A DNA stretch of 64,000 bases, taken from positions 291,332 through 355,331 of the forward strand of contig NZ_BMTQ01000008.1 in assembly GCF_014649755.1 (NCBI RefSeq), given 5' to 3'. The DNA is from Streptomyces litmocidini (GTDB lineage Bacteria > Actinomycetota > Actinomycetes > Streptomycetales > Streptomycetaceae). Both the position numbers and the translations under genes were made by a program. Shown one piece after another: positions 55,983-63,924 of this stretch. Numbering within the stretch: the first letter of the stretch is position 1; each line of letters opens with the position of its first letter. The notes below the pieces were generated by a model. That model was given only the letters and a program-made list of their open reading frames with translations. It did no database searches and had not been told where the DNA came from.

Positions 55983-57161
55983 ATGCTGCGGGGCGGAACT
56001 GTCGTACGGCGCTTCACGGTCTTGTACGCCTCGGGGTTCCTCGGATCCGGGATCGTGCTGCTCGCCCTGACCCGTCTGATGTCCGGCGTCCGGCTGTCCG
56101 CGCCCACGCCCCCGTCCACGGGCGTCCCGGGCGATCCGTCCGGTCTCGCCGCCGCCCGGGAGGAGATCCGGGACCTGCGGACGCGGCTCGCGGACGTGCA
56201 CGGGCAGCAGGAGCACCGGTGGGTCGTCGCCTCGCTCGTCGCCCTGGTGGTGATGGCGGGCCTCTCGCTCCTGCTCGGGCGCCTCCTGGCCGGCCGGGTC
56301 CTGCGTCCGCTGCGGCTCATCACCGCGACGACGCGGCGGATCTCCGCGGAGAACCTCCACGAGAGGCTCGCGGTGACCGGCCCGGCCGACGAGGTGAAGG
56401 AGCTCGCCGACACGGTCGACGGCCTCCTCGAACGTCTTGAGGCGTCGTTCGTCGCGCAGCGGCGCTTCGTCGGCAACGCCTCGCACGAACTGCGGACGCC
56501 GCTGGCGACGATGCGGGCGTCGCTGGACGTGGCCGTCGCCAAGCCGGAGCCCGCCGCGCAGACCCTCGCGCTCGCCGACCGCCTCCGGGCCGAACTGGAC
56601 CGCGTGGACCAGCTGCTCGACGGCTTCCTCCTCCTCGCCCGTGCCGAGCACGGCGCCTCCGCCGACCGGACGCTCCTGTCGCTGGGCGAGCTGGCGCGGG
56701 AGGCACTGGGCGCCCGGGGACCCGGCGTCGCCGCGAAGGACCTGGACCTCCGTCTCGAGGTCCGCACGGCGGTCCGGACGCGGGGCAGCGCGGCGCTCCT
56801 GTCCCGGCTGGTGCAGAACCTCGTCGACAACGCGATCGCGCACAACGAGGAGGGCGGCTGGATCCGGGTCGCCGTCGACGGCGACGGCTCCGAGTCCCGG
56901 CTGGTCGTCGAGACCGGCGGGCACGTCCTGGACCAGGGCGAAGTCGACCGGCTGGGAAGGCCGTTCGAGCGCCTCGGCACCGCCCGTACGGGTTCGGAGG
57001 AGAGTTCGGGCCTGGGACTTTCGATCGTGGCCGCGATCGTCGCCGCGCACGGCGGCCGCCTCGTCCTGCGGGCCCGTCCGGAGGGCGGCCTGCGCGTCGC
57101 GGTGACGCTGCCGTCGGCCGCCCCCGAGGGCGTCGCGGTGAGGGCGGGGGCGACGGCGTGA
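55983..57161 (+). CDS. Two-component sensor histidine kinase
   Basis: 392 residues. Two transmembrane helices (about 10-32 and 80-103) flank a short extracytoplasmic segment with a coiled-coil-like helix. HAMP follows (about 104-155), then HisKA with phospho-acceptor His168 in NASHELRTPLATM and an ATPase with N box VQNLVDNAIAHNEEGG and G2 box SGLGLSIVAAIVAAHGG. The G1 box is atypical, ETGGHVLDQGE in place of the usual D-x-G/N-x-G. The response-regulator gene overlaps its end. The likely target is the divergent ABC-2 permease gene. Confidence 0.88.
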   Translation: MLRGGTVVRRFTVLYASGFLGSGIVLLALTRLMSGVRLSAPTPPSTGVPGDPSGLAAAREEIRDLRTRLADVHGQQEHRWVVASLVALVVMAGLSLLLGRLLAGRVLRPLRLITATTRRISAENLHERLAVTGPADEVKELADTVDGLLERLEASFVAQRRFVGNASHELRTPLATMRASLDVAVAKPEPAAQTLALADRLRAELDRVDQLLDGFLLLARAEHGASADRTLLSLGELAREALGARGPGVAAKDLDLRLEVRTAVRTRGSAALLSRLVQNLVDNAIAHNEEGGWIRVAVDGDGSESRLVVETGGHVLDQGEVDRLGRPFERLGTARTGSEESSGLGLSIVAAIVAAHGGRLVLRARPEGGLRVAVTLPSAAPEGVAVRAGATA

Positions 57162-57829
57162 GGGTCCTGGTCGTGGAGGACGCGCGGTCGCTCGCCGAGG
57201 TCGTCGCGGAGGGGCTGCGGGACCAGGGGATGGCGGTCGACCTCGCGCACGACGGCCTGACGGCCGCGGCCAAACTGGACGTGAACGCGTACGACGTGGT
57301 GCTCCTCGACCGGGACCTGCCCGGCATCCACGGTGACGCGCTCTGCCAGATGGTCACCGGGCGGGACGACCGTCCGATGGTGCTGATGCTGACCGCGGCC
57401 GGGGAGCCCGACGACCGGGTCAGCGGTCTCGCCCTCGGGGCCGACGACTACCTCGCCAAGCCCTTCCACTTTCCCGAGCTGGTCCTGCGCGTCCGGTCCC
57501 TCGCCCGTCGCAGGCCGGTTGCCCGGGCCCGTACGCTGCGCGCCGCCGGTCTCGAACTCGACCCGGTACGCCGCACCGCCGTCCGGGAGGGCCGTCCGCT
57601 CGCCCTGTCCGTGAAGGAGTTCGCCGTCCTGGAGGCGCTCCTGCGCGCCAGTCCGGGGTTCCTGAGCGCCGAGGACCTCCTGGAGCAGGTGTGGGACGAG
57701 AACGCCGACCCGTTCACCAACACCGTGACGGTCACCGTCGGCCGGTTGCGCCGGAAGCTGGGCGGCCCACCGGTCATCACCACGACGACCGGGGTGGGCT
57801 ACCGCATCGCCGACGCGCCGGGCGGTTGA
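57158..57829 (+). CDS. OmpR/PhoB-family response regulator
   Basis: 223 residues from GTG 57158, overlapping the kinase stop (GTGA). The receiver has acidic pocket VVEDAR, phospho-acceptor Asp51 in VVLLDRDLPG, Thr79 and Lys101 in YLAKPF. A winged-helix DNA-binding domain (about 128-220) carries LSVKEFAVLEALLRASPGFLS and NTVTVTVGRLRRKLG. It is the cognate partner of the kinase at 55983 and acts as a transcription factor. Confidence 0.93.
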   Translation: MRVLVVEDARSLAEVVAEGLRDQGMAVDLAHDGLTAAAKLDVNAYDVVLLDRDLPGIHGDALCQMVTGRDDRPMVLMLTAAGEPDDRVSGLALGADDYLAKPFHFPELVLRVRSLARRRPVARARTLRAAGLELDPVRRTAVREGRPLALSVKEFAVLEALLRASPGFLSAEDLLEQVWDENADPFTNTVTVTVGRLRRKLGGPPVITTTTGVGYRIADAPGG

Positions 57830-57845
57830 CCGCGGCCGGTGCGGT

Positions 57846-58451
57846 TCATCGGCAGCGGTACGTGAAGGTGGCCTCCGCCGTGCGGGGGGACGGGGACGTG
57901 ACCACCAGGCGGGCCACGGCGTGGTGGGTGCCCCGGCCCCGGAAGGTCCACAGGAGGTGGAGGCGGGCCTCCTTCCGGCCGCGGGGCAGGGTCTCGCGCA
58001 GGGGGTCCGAGCGGGTGCCGTCGCTGCGTTCCCAGTGGTACGTGAGGGTGCCCGGGCGGCCGTCGGTGCGTACGACGCCCAGGACGTTCGCCGTGCCGTC
58101 ACAGCCGAGCGTCCCTTCGGGGGCGGTGACCGCGACGGAGCGGACCTCGGCCCGGGGGCCGTACTCGCGCCGGGCGAGGAGGGCCAGGACGACGAGCAGG
58201 ATCACGGCCGCGGGCGCGTACCGGAGCAGCCGGCGCGTGCGCGGTCGGCGGGGCGGCGGGGCTCCGGGAAGGGTGCCGTGCCAGATCTGGGCCGCCGTCG
58301 GGGTGTTCTCGGCGCGGCGGGCGGCGGCCGCGGTCACCCCCGGGCCGAAGCGCAGCACTTCGCCCTCGACGCGGTCGGGCGTCGGGGCCGGTGTCGGGCC
58401 CTCGAACCAGTGGCTGCCCAGTTCGGTGGCGCTGTAGTCGTCGTCGTTCAT
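57846..58451 (-). CDS. Single-pass membrane protein coupled to Ser/Thr kinase
   Basis: 201 residues. A cytoplasmic N-terminal half (MNDDDYSATELGSHWFEG, then a helix rich in Ala/Arg), one membrane helix (about 95-113, YAPAAVILLVVLALLA) and an exported Ig-like beta-domain (about 118-201) with VTAPEGTLGCDGTANVLGV and TYHWERSDGTRSD, closed by a Cys near the end. Its start overlaps the kinase stop (ATGA). The kinase's own exported domain has a similar beta pattern, so the two may sense the same signal. Confidence 0.7.
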   Translation of the reverse strand: MNDDDYSATELGSHWFEGPTPAPTPDRVEGEVLRFGPGVTAAAARRAENTPTAAQIWHGTLPGAPPPRRPRTRRLLRYAPAAVILLVVLALLARREYGPRAEVRSVAVTAPEGTLGCDGTANVLGVVRTDGRPGTLTYHWERSDGTRSDPLRETLPRGRKEARLHLLWTFRGRGTHHAVARLVVTSPSPRTAEATFTYRCR

Positions 58452-60094
58452 GTGATCACACACCGCCGGATGAAGACCTGCTGCAGGGAGCCGCCGTTCG
58501 CGGCGGCGGGGTCCGTGGTCGCGCGCACTCCCCAGTAGCAGCCGGGGCCCCGGACCGCGTGCGGGAGCGTCAGGGTGTACCGGCCGGCCCCTTCGCGTCG
58601 GACGGTCTCCGAGCCGTCCGGCGTTCCGGGCGTGCCCTTCTCGTCGCCGGTGAACCACTCGACGAGGAGCGTCACCGGTCCGGTTCCGTCCGTCGTGATC
58701 TCGACGGTGGCTTCCGCGTCCGTCGGCCCGACCTGGCGCAGGCTCGTGACCGATACGGCCGTGACGGAGACCGGGGGCGTCGTCGGCGGGGTGGTCGGTG
58801 GGGTCGTGGGCGGCGTGGTGGGTGGGGTCGTGGGCGGTGTCGTGGGCGGTGTCGTGGGCGGCGTGGTGGGTGGGTCCACCGGTGCCGTCGTGGTCGGCGG
58901 GGGTGCCGTGGTCGGTTCGGTCGTCGTGTCGGTCGGTGCGGGGGTTTCGGGCGTTTCCGAGGACGGGGAGGGCTCCCGGGCCGTCGGCGTCGTGCTCGGG
59001 TCCGGTGGGCGGGCGCTCGGTGACGTGTTCGTCGTCGCGACGGCCCGGGCGGCCTCCTCCCCGGTCGCCTCCTCTCCCCCGGCCCGTGCGGCGAGGGCGA
59101 GGAGCACCGCCAGGACGAGGGCCGCCGCGGCCGCGGGCAGCCCGTGGGGGAGACGTCGCCGGAGGCGCGGCGGCGGTTCGGGCAGGGTCGTCGTGGCGAG
59201 GGCCGTCGTGCCCTGGGCCGTACCGCCCGAGGAGGGGAAGAGCAGCGGAAGGAGGGCGGCGAGCGCCGCGAGCCGGCCCCGTCCTCGTTCCTCCCAGTCC
59301 GGTCCGTAGGCGGCGGTGGCGACCGACTCCAGTTCGCCGACGAACGCGTCCGCGTTCTCCGGCCGTTCGTGCGGGGCCTTGGCGAGGCCGCGGCGGATGA
59401 GCGGGCGCAGGGGTTCCGGTGCCTGCCCGTCGGGTACGGGCGCCTCCAGGTGCTGGAGGGCGAGTTCGGCGAAGTTGTCCCCCGCGAAGGGCTTGCGCCC
59501 GGTCAGGCACTCGAAGAAGGTCGCGGTCGCGGCGTAGACGTCGGCCGCGGGCGAGGCGGGGGCGCCGTTCCACTGCTCGGGGGCCATGTAGGCGGGCGTC
59601 CCGGCGATCCCCGGCCTGCTGTCCCGTCCGGCCGCGATCCCGAAGTCGACGAGTGTGGAGGAGCCGTCGGCGGCGACGAGGACGTTCTCGGGCTTGTAGT
59701 CGCGGTGGACGACGCCCGCCCGGTGCGCGGCGGCGAGTCCGAGGAGCGAGCCCTTGAGGACCGCGAGGGCGGCCTCGGGGCCGGTGGCGCCTTCCCGGGC
59801 GAGGAGGGCGCGCAGGGCGACGCCGTCCACCAGCTCCATGACGATGGCCGCTCCCCCGGGCGCCTCGACGTACTCGTAGAACCCGACGACGTGCGGGGTG
59901 TCGAGGGCGCCGAGGATCCGGGCCTCGGAGCGGAAGCCCCGGACGAACGTCCCGTCCGAACGGAGCCGCTCGCTCAGGTACTTCACCGCCACCGGCATGC
60001 CGGTCGCGTCGTGGACGGCCAGCGCCACGCGTCCGCTGCCGCCCGCTCCCAGCTCTCGGGACTCCGTGTATCCCGGGACCACCCATGCGCTCAT
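58448..60094 (-). CDS. Membrane-anchored Ser/Thr protein kinase (PknB-like)
   Basis: 548 residues. The kinase domain (1-270) has Gly loop LGAGGSGRVAL, Lys38, catalytic HRDYKPEN (Asp132), DFG at 150-152 and activation segment GTPAYMAPEQW. A juxtamembrane stretch and one helix (about 320-345) follow. Outside the cell are a Thr/Pro-rich stalk with eight PPTT repeats (about 420-455) and a small beta-domain (about 460-548) ending with a Cys pair region. The ATG at 60094 follows AAGGGGACGGGG. The stalk probably spans the cell wall; the C-terminal domain is a likely sensor. Confidence 0.9.
   Translation of the reverse strand: MSAWVVPGYTESRELGAGGSGRVALAVHDATGMPVAVKYLSERLRSDGTFVRGFRSEARILGALDTPHVVGFYEYVEAPGGAAIVMELVDGVALRALLAREGATGPEAALAVLKGSLLGLAAAHRAGVVHRDYKPENVLVAADGSSTLVDFGIAAGRDSRPGIAGTPAYMAPEQWNGAPASPAADVYAATATFFECLTGRKPFAGDNFAELALQHLEAPVPDGQAPEPLRPLIRRGLAKAPHERPENADAFVGELESVATAAYGPDWEERGRGRLAALAALLPLLFPSSGGTAQGTTALATTTLPEPPPRLRRRLPHGLPAAAAALVLAVLLALAARAGGEEATGEEAARAVATTNTSPSARPPDPSTTPTAREPSPSSETPETPAPTDTTTEPTTAPPPTTTAPVDPPTTPPTTPPTTPPTTPPTTPPTTPPTTPPTTPPVSVTAVSVTSLRQVGPTDAEATVEITTDGTGPVTLLVEWFTGDEKGTPGTPDGSETVRREGAGRYTLTLPHAVRGPGCYWGVRATTDPAAANGGSLQQVFIRRCVIT
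58780..58878. repeat. 12-bp tandem repeat encoding PPTT stalk
   Basis: About eight copies of a 12-base unit (plus-strand form GGCGGCGTGGTG with wobble changes) code for the PPTT repeats of the kinase stalk. The unit preserves the frame, so copy changes would only alter stalk length. Confidence 0.8.
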
Positions 60095-60200
60095 CCCCGT
60101 CCCCTTTCGGCGCCGCAGCGGCCTTCCTCCCCAGGGACAGATTCTGGCCACGGCCGGTTCCCGGCGAAAGGGGCGAACCGAAGAAGGGCGGACGGAAGAA

Positions 60201-60233
60201 GAGGATGGCCCCCACGGCGCGGGGGCCATCCTC
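60201..60233 (-). terminator. Hairpin terminator after subtilase gene
   Basis: A perfect 13-bp stem (60201-60213 with 60221-60233) and 7-base loop lie 19 bases past the subtilase stop. The minus strand continues with TTCTTCC, giving a short T-rich tail. Confidence 0.7.
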
Positions 60234-60251
60234 GCGGTTCTCACCGCACGA

Positions 60252-61451
60252 TCACGGCGTCACCTTCAGGAGCTTGTTCGCCGTGCCGGAGGAGGGGTTC
60301 TTGATGGCGTCCGACGTGGCCGCCCCGGTCAGCGCGGCGGCCGTGTCGGCGGGCGTCGCCGTCGGGTGGGCCGCCAGGTAGAGCGCCGCGGCACCCGTCA
60401 CGTGGGGCGTCGCCATGGACGTGCCGGAGATGGTCTTGACCCCGGTGTCGCTGTCGTTCCAGTCCGACGTGATGTCGGAGCCGGGGGCGTACAGGTCCAC
60501 CACCGCACCGAAGTTGGAGAAGTCCGACTGTTCGTCGTCCTTGGTGCTGGAGGCCACGGTGAGCGCCTCGGGCACCCGGGACGGCGAGCCCTGGCCGGCG
60601 TCGGAGGACTCGTTTCCGGCCGCGACGGCGAAGGTCACGCCGGAGGCGATGGCGCGCTGGACGGCCGCGTCGAGGGCCTCGTCGGCGCCGCCGCCGAGGC
60701 TCATGTTGGCGACGGAGGGTCCGGAGTGGTTCTTCGTCACCCAGTCGATGCCGGCGACGACCTGCTCGGTGGTGCCGGACCCGTTGTCGTCGAGCACCCG
60801 TACGGCGACGATCTTGGCCTTCTTGGCGACGCCGTGGGCGGTGCCGGCGATGGTGCCCGCGACGTGGGTGCCGTGGCCGTTGCCGTCGTCGGCCGTGTCG
60901 TCGTTGTCCACGGCGTCGAAGCCGTGGGCGGCCCGGCCGCCGAAGTCCTGGTGGGTGATCCGGACGCCGGTGTCGATGACGTACGCGGTGACGCCCTCCC
61001 CTCCGCCGTCGGGGTAGGCGTACTTCTCGTCGCCGGCCGTCTCGGCCTGGTCGATCCGGTCCAGGCCCCAGGACGGGGGCTTCTCCTGCGTCTCCTTGAT
61101 GGTGAAGCGCTTGTTCTGCACGACCGTGTCGACGGCGGGGTCGGCGGCGAGCCGCTTGGCCTCCTGGACGGTCAGGCCCGAGGCCGAGAAGCCGTTGACC
61201 TTCGAGCCGTAGGAGCGCTGGAGGGTGCCGCCGTACTTCTTCGCGAGCTCCGCCTTGTTCGCGGATGCGTCGAGGATGACGACGAAGCTGCCGTCGACGG
61301 CGCCGGGGGCGCCGAGCCCGTGCACGGTCCCCTCGGCCGGGGTGGCCGCCCCGGCGAGGTTGCCGGCGAGCAGCGCCGTGACGGCGGCGGCTGCCACGCC
61401 CGTGGCTATGGCCGCGTGGCGAAAGCCCTTGGATCGCTGGTGAGTTGCCAT
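60252..61451 (-). CDS. Secreted subtilisin-like protease (S8) with propeptide
   Basis: 399 residues. A signal peptide (about 1-35, cleaved near AGAAT) and an I9 inhibitor propeptide (about 50-125, FVVILDASANKAELAKKYGG to AVDTVVQNKRF) precede an S8A proteinase-K-like domain. The triad is Asp in AYVIDTGV, His in GNGHGTHVAGTIAG and Ser in SGTSMATPHV; the oxyanion Asn is in AAGNESSD. It is exported, cleaves its own propeptide and degrades proteins outside the cell. Its 5' leader can fold over the ribosome-binding site. Confidence 0.93.
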   Translation of the reverse strand: MATHQRSKGFRHAAIATGVAAAAVTALLAGNLAGAATPAEGTVHGLGAPGAVDGSFVVILDASANKAELAKKYGGTLQRSYGSKVNGFSASGLTVQEAKRLAADPAVDTVVQNKRFTIKETQEKPPSWGLDRIDQAETAGDEKYAYPDGGGEGVTAYVIDTGVRITHQDFGGRAAHGFDAVDNDDTADDGNGHGTHVAGTIAGTAHGVAKKAKIVAVRVLDDNGSGTTEQVVAGIDWVTKNHSGPSVANMSLGGGADEALDAAVQRAIASGVTFAVAAGNESSDAGQGSPSRVPEALTVASSTKDDEQSDFSNFGAVVDLYAPGSDITSDWNDSDTGVKTISGTSMATPHVTGAAALYLAAHPTATPADTAAALTGAATSDAIKNPSSGTANKLLKVTP

Positions 61452-61457
61452 GAAAGA

Positions 61458-61506
61458 GGTTCTCTCCTCGTGTTGACGTGTGGGGCGTCAAACGTTCGAG
61501 AGAACC
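61458..61506 (-). promoter_or_regulatory. 5' leader hairpin overlapping subtilase ribosome-binding site
   Basis: On the minus strand the leader has GGTTCTCTC (61506-61498) complementary to GAGAGAACC (61466-61458), a 9-bp stem around an inner 6-bp hairpin TTGACG/CGTCAA. The Shine-Dalgarno sequence GAGGAGAG (61469-61462) lies partly inside the outer stem, ten bases before the ATG. Folding would hide it, so translational control or a thermosensor-like switch is possible. Confidence 0.45.
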
Positions 61507-61554
61507 CTGTGCTGATTGGCAGGAGCAAATCAAGTGCGAACCGGGGGTACGGGG

Positions 61555-61565
61555 TTGTTCAACAA
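61555..61565. promoter_or_regulatory. TTGTTCAACAA dyad upstream of subtilase
   Basis: An 11-base odd-centred palindrome lies 104 bases upstream of the protease start, inside an A+T-rich patch (61550-61580) that is the likely promoter area. It may be an operator or overlap a -35 region. No binding protein can be assigned. Confidence 0.35.
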
Positions 61566-61659
61566 GGTTTCTGAATAGGCTCTCCGCATCGCCTCCACGT
61601 CGCACACGCCGCACCGCGAACTCCTCCGTGAAATGGGCACGTTCGCCGGAGGACCGGAC

Positions 61660-61800
61660 GGGGCGGGGCCGCAGGGGAAGAAGGTCTCCGTCCACGGGGC
61701 CGGGAAGGGAGAAGACCTCCCGTCGGCGGGGCCGGGAGGGGAGCAGGTGCCCCGTCCACGGGGCCGGGAGGGAAGGAGGGCCCCCGTCAGCGGGGCCGGT
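61660..61800. repeat. Imperfect direct repeats downstream of sigma factor gene
   Basis: Four imperfect copies of a roughly 37-bp unit containing CGGGGCCGGGAGGGGA-like cores follow one another just beyond the sigma-factor stop. With the subtilase promoter patch they account for the 335-base gap 61452-61786. They show no coding potential and look like slippage-derived spacer. Confidence 0.6.
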
Positions 61801-62995
61801 CCGTGTCGAGGCGGGTGTTGAGGCGCGCGGCCCGACGGGTCAGGTGGTCGCGCTCCAGGAGGTCGGTCGCCTTCCCCGCCGCCTCGGCGTACAGCCGTGC
61901 CGCCGTCGTGAGGTCCCCGGCGCGTTCGTGGAGGTACGCCGCCACCGCCGTGTACCGGGGCAGGGAGTCGTCCAGCTCCGCGAGGGCCGCCAGGCCGGCG
62001 CGCGGTCCGTCGGCCTCGCCGACGGCGACCGCGCGGTTGAGCCGGACGACCGGGCTGTCGGTCAGGCGCGCGAGTTCGTCGTACCACTCGACGATCTGCA
62101 CCCAGTCGGTCTCCTCGGCCGTGGGGGCGTCGGCGTGGAGCGCCGCGATGGCGGCCTGCGCCTGGAACTCGCCGAGGCGGTCGCGGGCGAGGGCCGACTG
62201 CAGGATCCCGACGCCCTCGGCGATCGCACCGGTGTCCCACCGGCCGCGGTCCTGCTCGGCGAGCGGCACCAGGCTGCCGTCGGGCGCGGTCCGGGCGGCG
62301 CGCCGGGCGTGGTGGAGCAGCATGAGGGCGAGGAGCCCCGCCACCTCCGGGTGGTCGATCGCGGTCGCGAGCTGCCGGGTGAGCCGGATGGCCTCGGCCG
62401 CGAGGTCGAGGTCTCCGGAGTAGCCCTCGTTGAAGACCAGGTAGAGGACGCGCAGCACGGTGGAGACGTCGCCCGGCCGGTCGAACCTTCCCCGGGGTGC
62501 CGGCCCCGTGCGCGCGGAGGGGGCACCGGGGCCCGAGACCGTGCGCTTGGCCCGGCTGATGCGCTGCGCCATGGTCGCCTCGGGCACCAGGTAGGCCTCG
62601 GCGATCTGGCGGGTGGTCAGCCCGCCGACGGCGCGCAGGGTGAGCGCGACCGCGGACGACGGCGTCAGGGACGGATGGGCGCAGAGGAAGTAGAGCCGCA
62701 GCGTGTCGTCCACCCCGGGGACGGGGCCGGGCGCCGGTTCCTCGTCGACGAGGTCCTCGCGCCGTCGCCGGGCGGTGTCGGCCCGGGTGGCGTCCAGGAA
62801 CTTGCGCCAGGCCACGGTGACCAGCCAGCCCTTGGCGTCGCGCGGAGGGTCGGCCGGCCAGACGCGGACCGCCTCGACCAGCGCGTCCTGGACGGCGTCC
62901 TCGGCCGCCGCGAAGTCGGCTCCGCGGCGGACGAGGACGGCGAGGACGCCCGGGATGAGGCTGCGGAGCAGGACCTCGTCCATGGTGGCGGTCAC
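61787..62995 (-). CDS. ECF-type sigma factor with C-terminal DUF6596 region
   Basis: 402 residues from GTG 62995. Region 2 (about 15-75) has AAEDAVQDALVEAVRVWP and GWLVTVAWRKFLDATR; region 4 (about 110-160) has LTLRAVGGLTTRQIAEAYLVPEATMAQRISRAKR. The rest is a TPR-like helical extension (RLVFNEGYSGDL-type segment YLVFNEGYSGDLDLAAEAIRLTRQL and later VRLNRAVAVGEADGP), typical of this ECF group, which has no anti-sigma factor and may be self-controlled. The GTG overlaps the stop of the YCII gene; ATG 62983 is an alternative. Confidence 0.9.
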   Translation of the reverse strand: MTATMDEVLLRSLIPGVLAVLVRRGADFAAAEDAVQDALVEAVRVWPADPPRDAKGWLVTVAWRKFLDATRADTARRRREDLVDEEPAPGPVPGVDDTLRLYFLCAHPSLTPSSAVALTLRAVGGLTTRQIAEAYLVPEATMAQRISRAKRTVSGPGAPSARTGPAPRGRFDRPGDVSTVLRVLYLVFNEGYSGDLDLAAEAIRLTRQLATAIDHPEVAGLLALMLLHHARRAARTAPDGSLVPLAEQDRGRWDTGAIAEGVGILQSALARDRLGEFQAQAAIAALHADAPTAEETDWVQIVEWYDELARLTDSPVVRLNRAVAVGEADGPRAGLAALAELDDSLPRYTAVAAYLHERAGDLTTAARLYAEAAGKATDLLERDHLTRRAARLNTRLDTDRPR

Positions 62996-63399
62996 TCCGT
63001 GATGGTGGGCGGGGCGGCCATGAGCGGGCGCAGTTCGAGCCACTCGTGGATCGGCTTCCCGCCGGCCCCGGGGGCGGCCGAGAGCTCTCCGGCGAGCTCC
63101 AGGGCACGCTCGTAGCTGTCGACGTCGATGATCATCCAGCCGGCGATGAGGTCCTTCGTCTCGGCGAAGGGGCCGTCGGTGACGGGCGGGCGCCCCTCGC
63201 CGTCGTAGCGGACCCACGTCCCCTCGGGGGCGAGCCCCTGGGCGTCGACGAACTCGCCGGTCTCCTCCAGGCGGGCCGCGAAGTCGTGCATGAACTGCAC
63301 GTGGTCCGAGATCTCCTCCGGCGTCCACTTCTCCATGGGGACGTTGTTGGCCGGAGCCGGGGCGCCTCGGTAGTGCTTCAGCATCAGGTACTTGGCCAT
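62992..63399 (-). CDS. YCII-related (DGPF) protein
   Basis: 135-residue YCII-fold protein. The start MAKYLMLKHYRG, segment VRYDGEGRPPVTDGPFAETKDLIAGWMIIDVDSYERALELAGEL (with D-G-P-F-A-E-x-K) and HEWLELRPL define the family. It is nearly always encoded with this ECF sigma group and probably senses or processes a ligand for it. The strong ribosome-binding site GAGGAGAAC precedes the ATG. The GTGA overlap shows translational coupling to the sigma factor. Confidence 0.9.
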   Translation of the reverse strand: MAKYLMLKHYRGAPAPANNVPMEKWTPEEISDHVQFMHDFAARLEETGEFVDAQGLAPEGTWVRYDGEGRPPVTDGPFAETKDLIAGWMIIDVDSYERALELAGELSAAPGAGGKPIHEWLELRPLMAAPPTITE

Positions 63400-63518
63400 G
63401 GTGTTCTCCTCGGTCCTCGTGCGGCCCATTCTGGCCGCTCTCACCCCGGGGACGGAGCGGGGCGCGGGTTCTCGACATCCCTGCCGAACTTTTTTTCCGG
63501 GGGCGTGGGCGCGGCCCG

Positions 63519-63760
63519 TCAGGGCGCGGTCGTGGGCCCGCCGGGGTACCGGACGGGACCGGGGGCGTCCACGGCGAGCGGCCGGAGGCCGAGGCGGTCG
63601 TAGAACGCCCGTGCAGGGGTGTCGGCCCGCGCCGCGCAGAGGTTGCACGGCCGGGGCCCCGTACCCGCGCAGGGCCTCCGGGAGGATCCGGACGAGGGCG
63701 CGTCCGTGGCCCCGGCCCTGCCAGGCGGACAGCAGGTCGAGGGGGAGGCGGGCGGGGAAG
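63519..63760 (-). pseudogene. GNAT acetyltransferase, C-terminal fragment with frameshift
   Basis: The minus strand encodes the C-terminal part of a GNAT: PARLPLDLLSAWQGRGHGRAL (acetyl-CoA motif Q-G-R-G-H-G-R), EALRGYGAPAV, then after a frame change LCAARADTPARAFYDRLGLRPL. One extra base at 63643-63644 (GTGCAACCTC where GTGCACCTC would restore V-H-L) breaks the frame. Upstream of about 63760 the similarity ends, so the N-terminal half is missing. Confidence 0.6.
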
Positions 63761-63771
63761 CCGGTCGGCTC

Positions 63772-63924
63772 CTCCGAGGAGCACCGCGCCATCGGCCGCT
63801 CCCGCGTGGACGACGAGCGGTGGTGCGCCGCGTACGAGGCGATCGCTCCGGGGCTCGCCGCGTACCGGCGCGACGCCGTCGGGGCGTACGCCGCGGATCG
63901 GCCGGGCGGATCCGGGGGCGAGGG
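63772..63924 (+). pseudogene. TipAS-like domain fragment
   Basis: The plus-strand frame reads EEHRAIGRSRVDDERWCAAY, then EAIAPGLAAYRRDAVGAYA, matching the last helices of the TipAS thiopeptide-binding domain found in MerR-family TipA regulators. No MerR domain or further TipAS sequence precedes it; it abuts the GNAT remnant on the other strand. It appears to be another deletion junction. The frame stays open to the window end. Confidence 0.45.
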
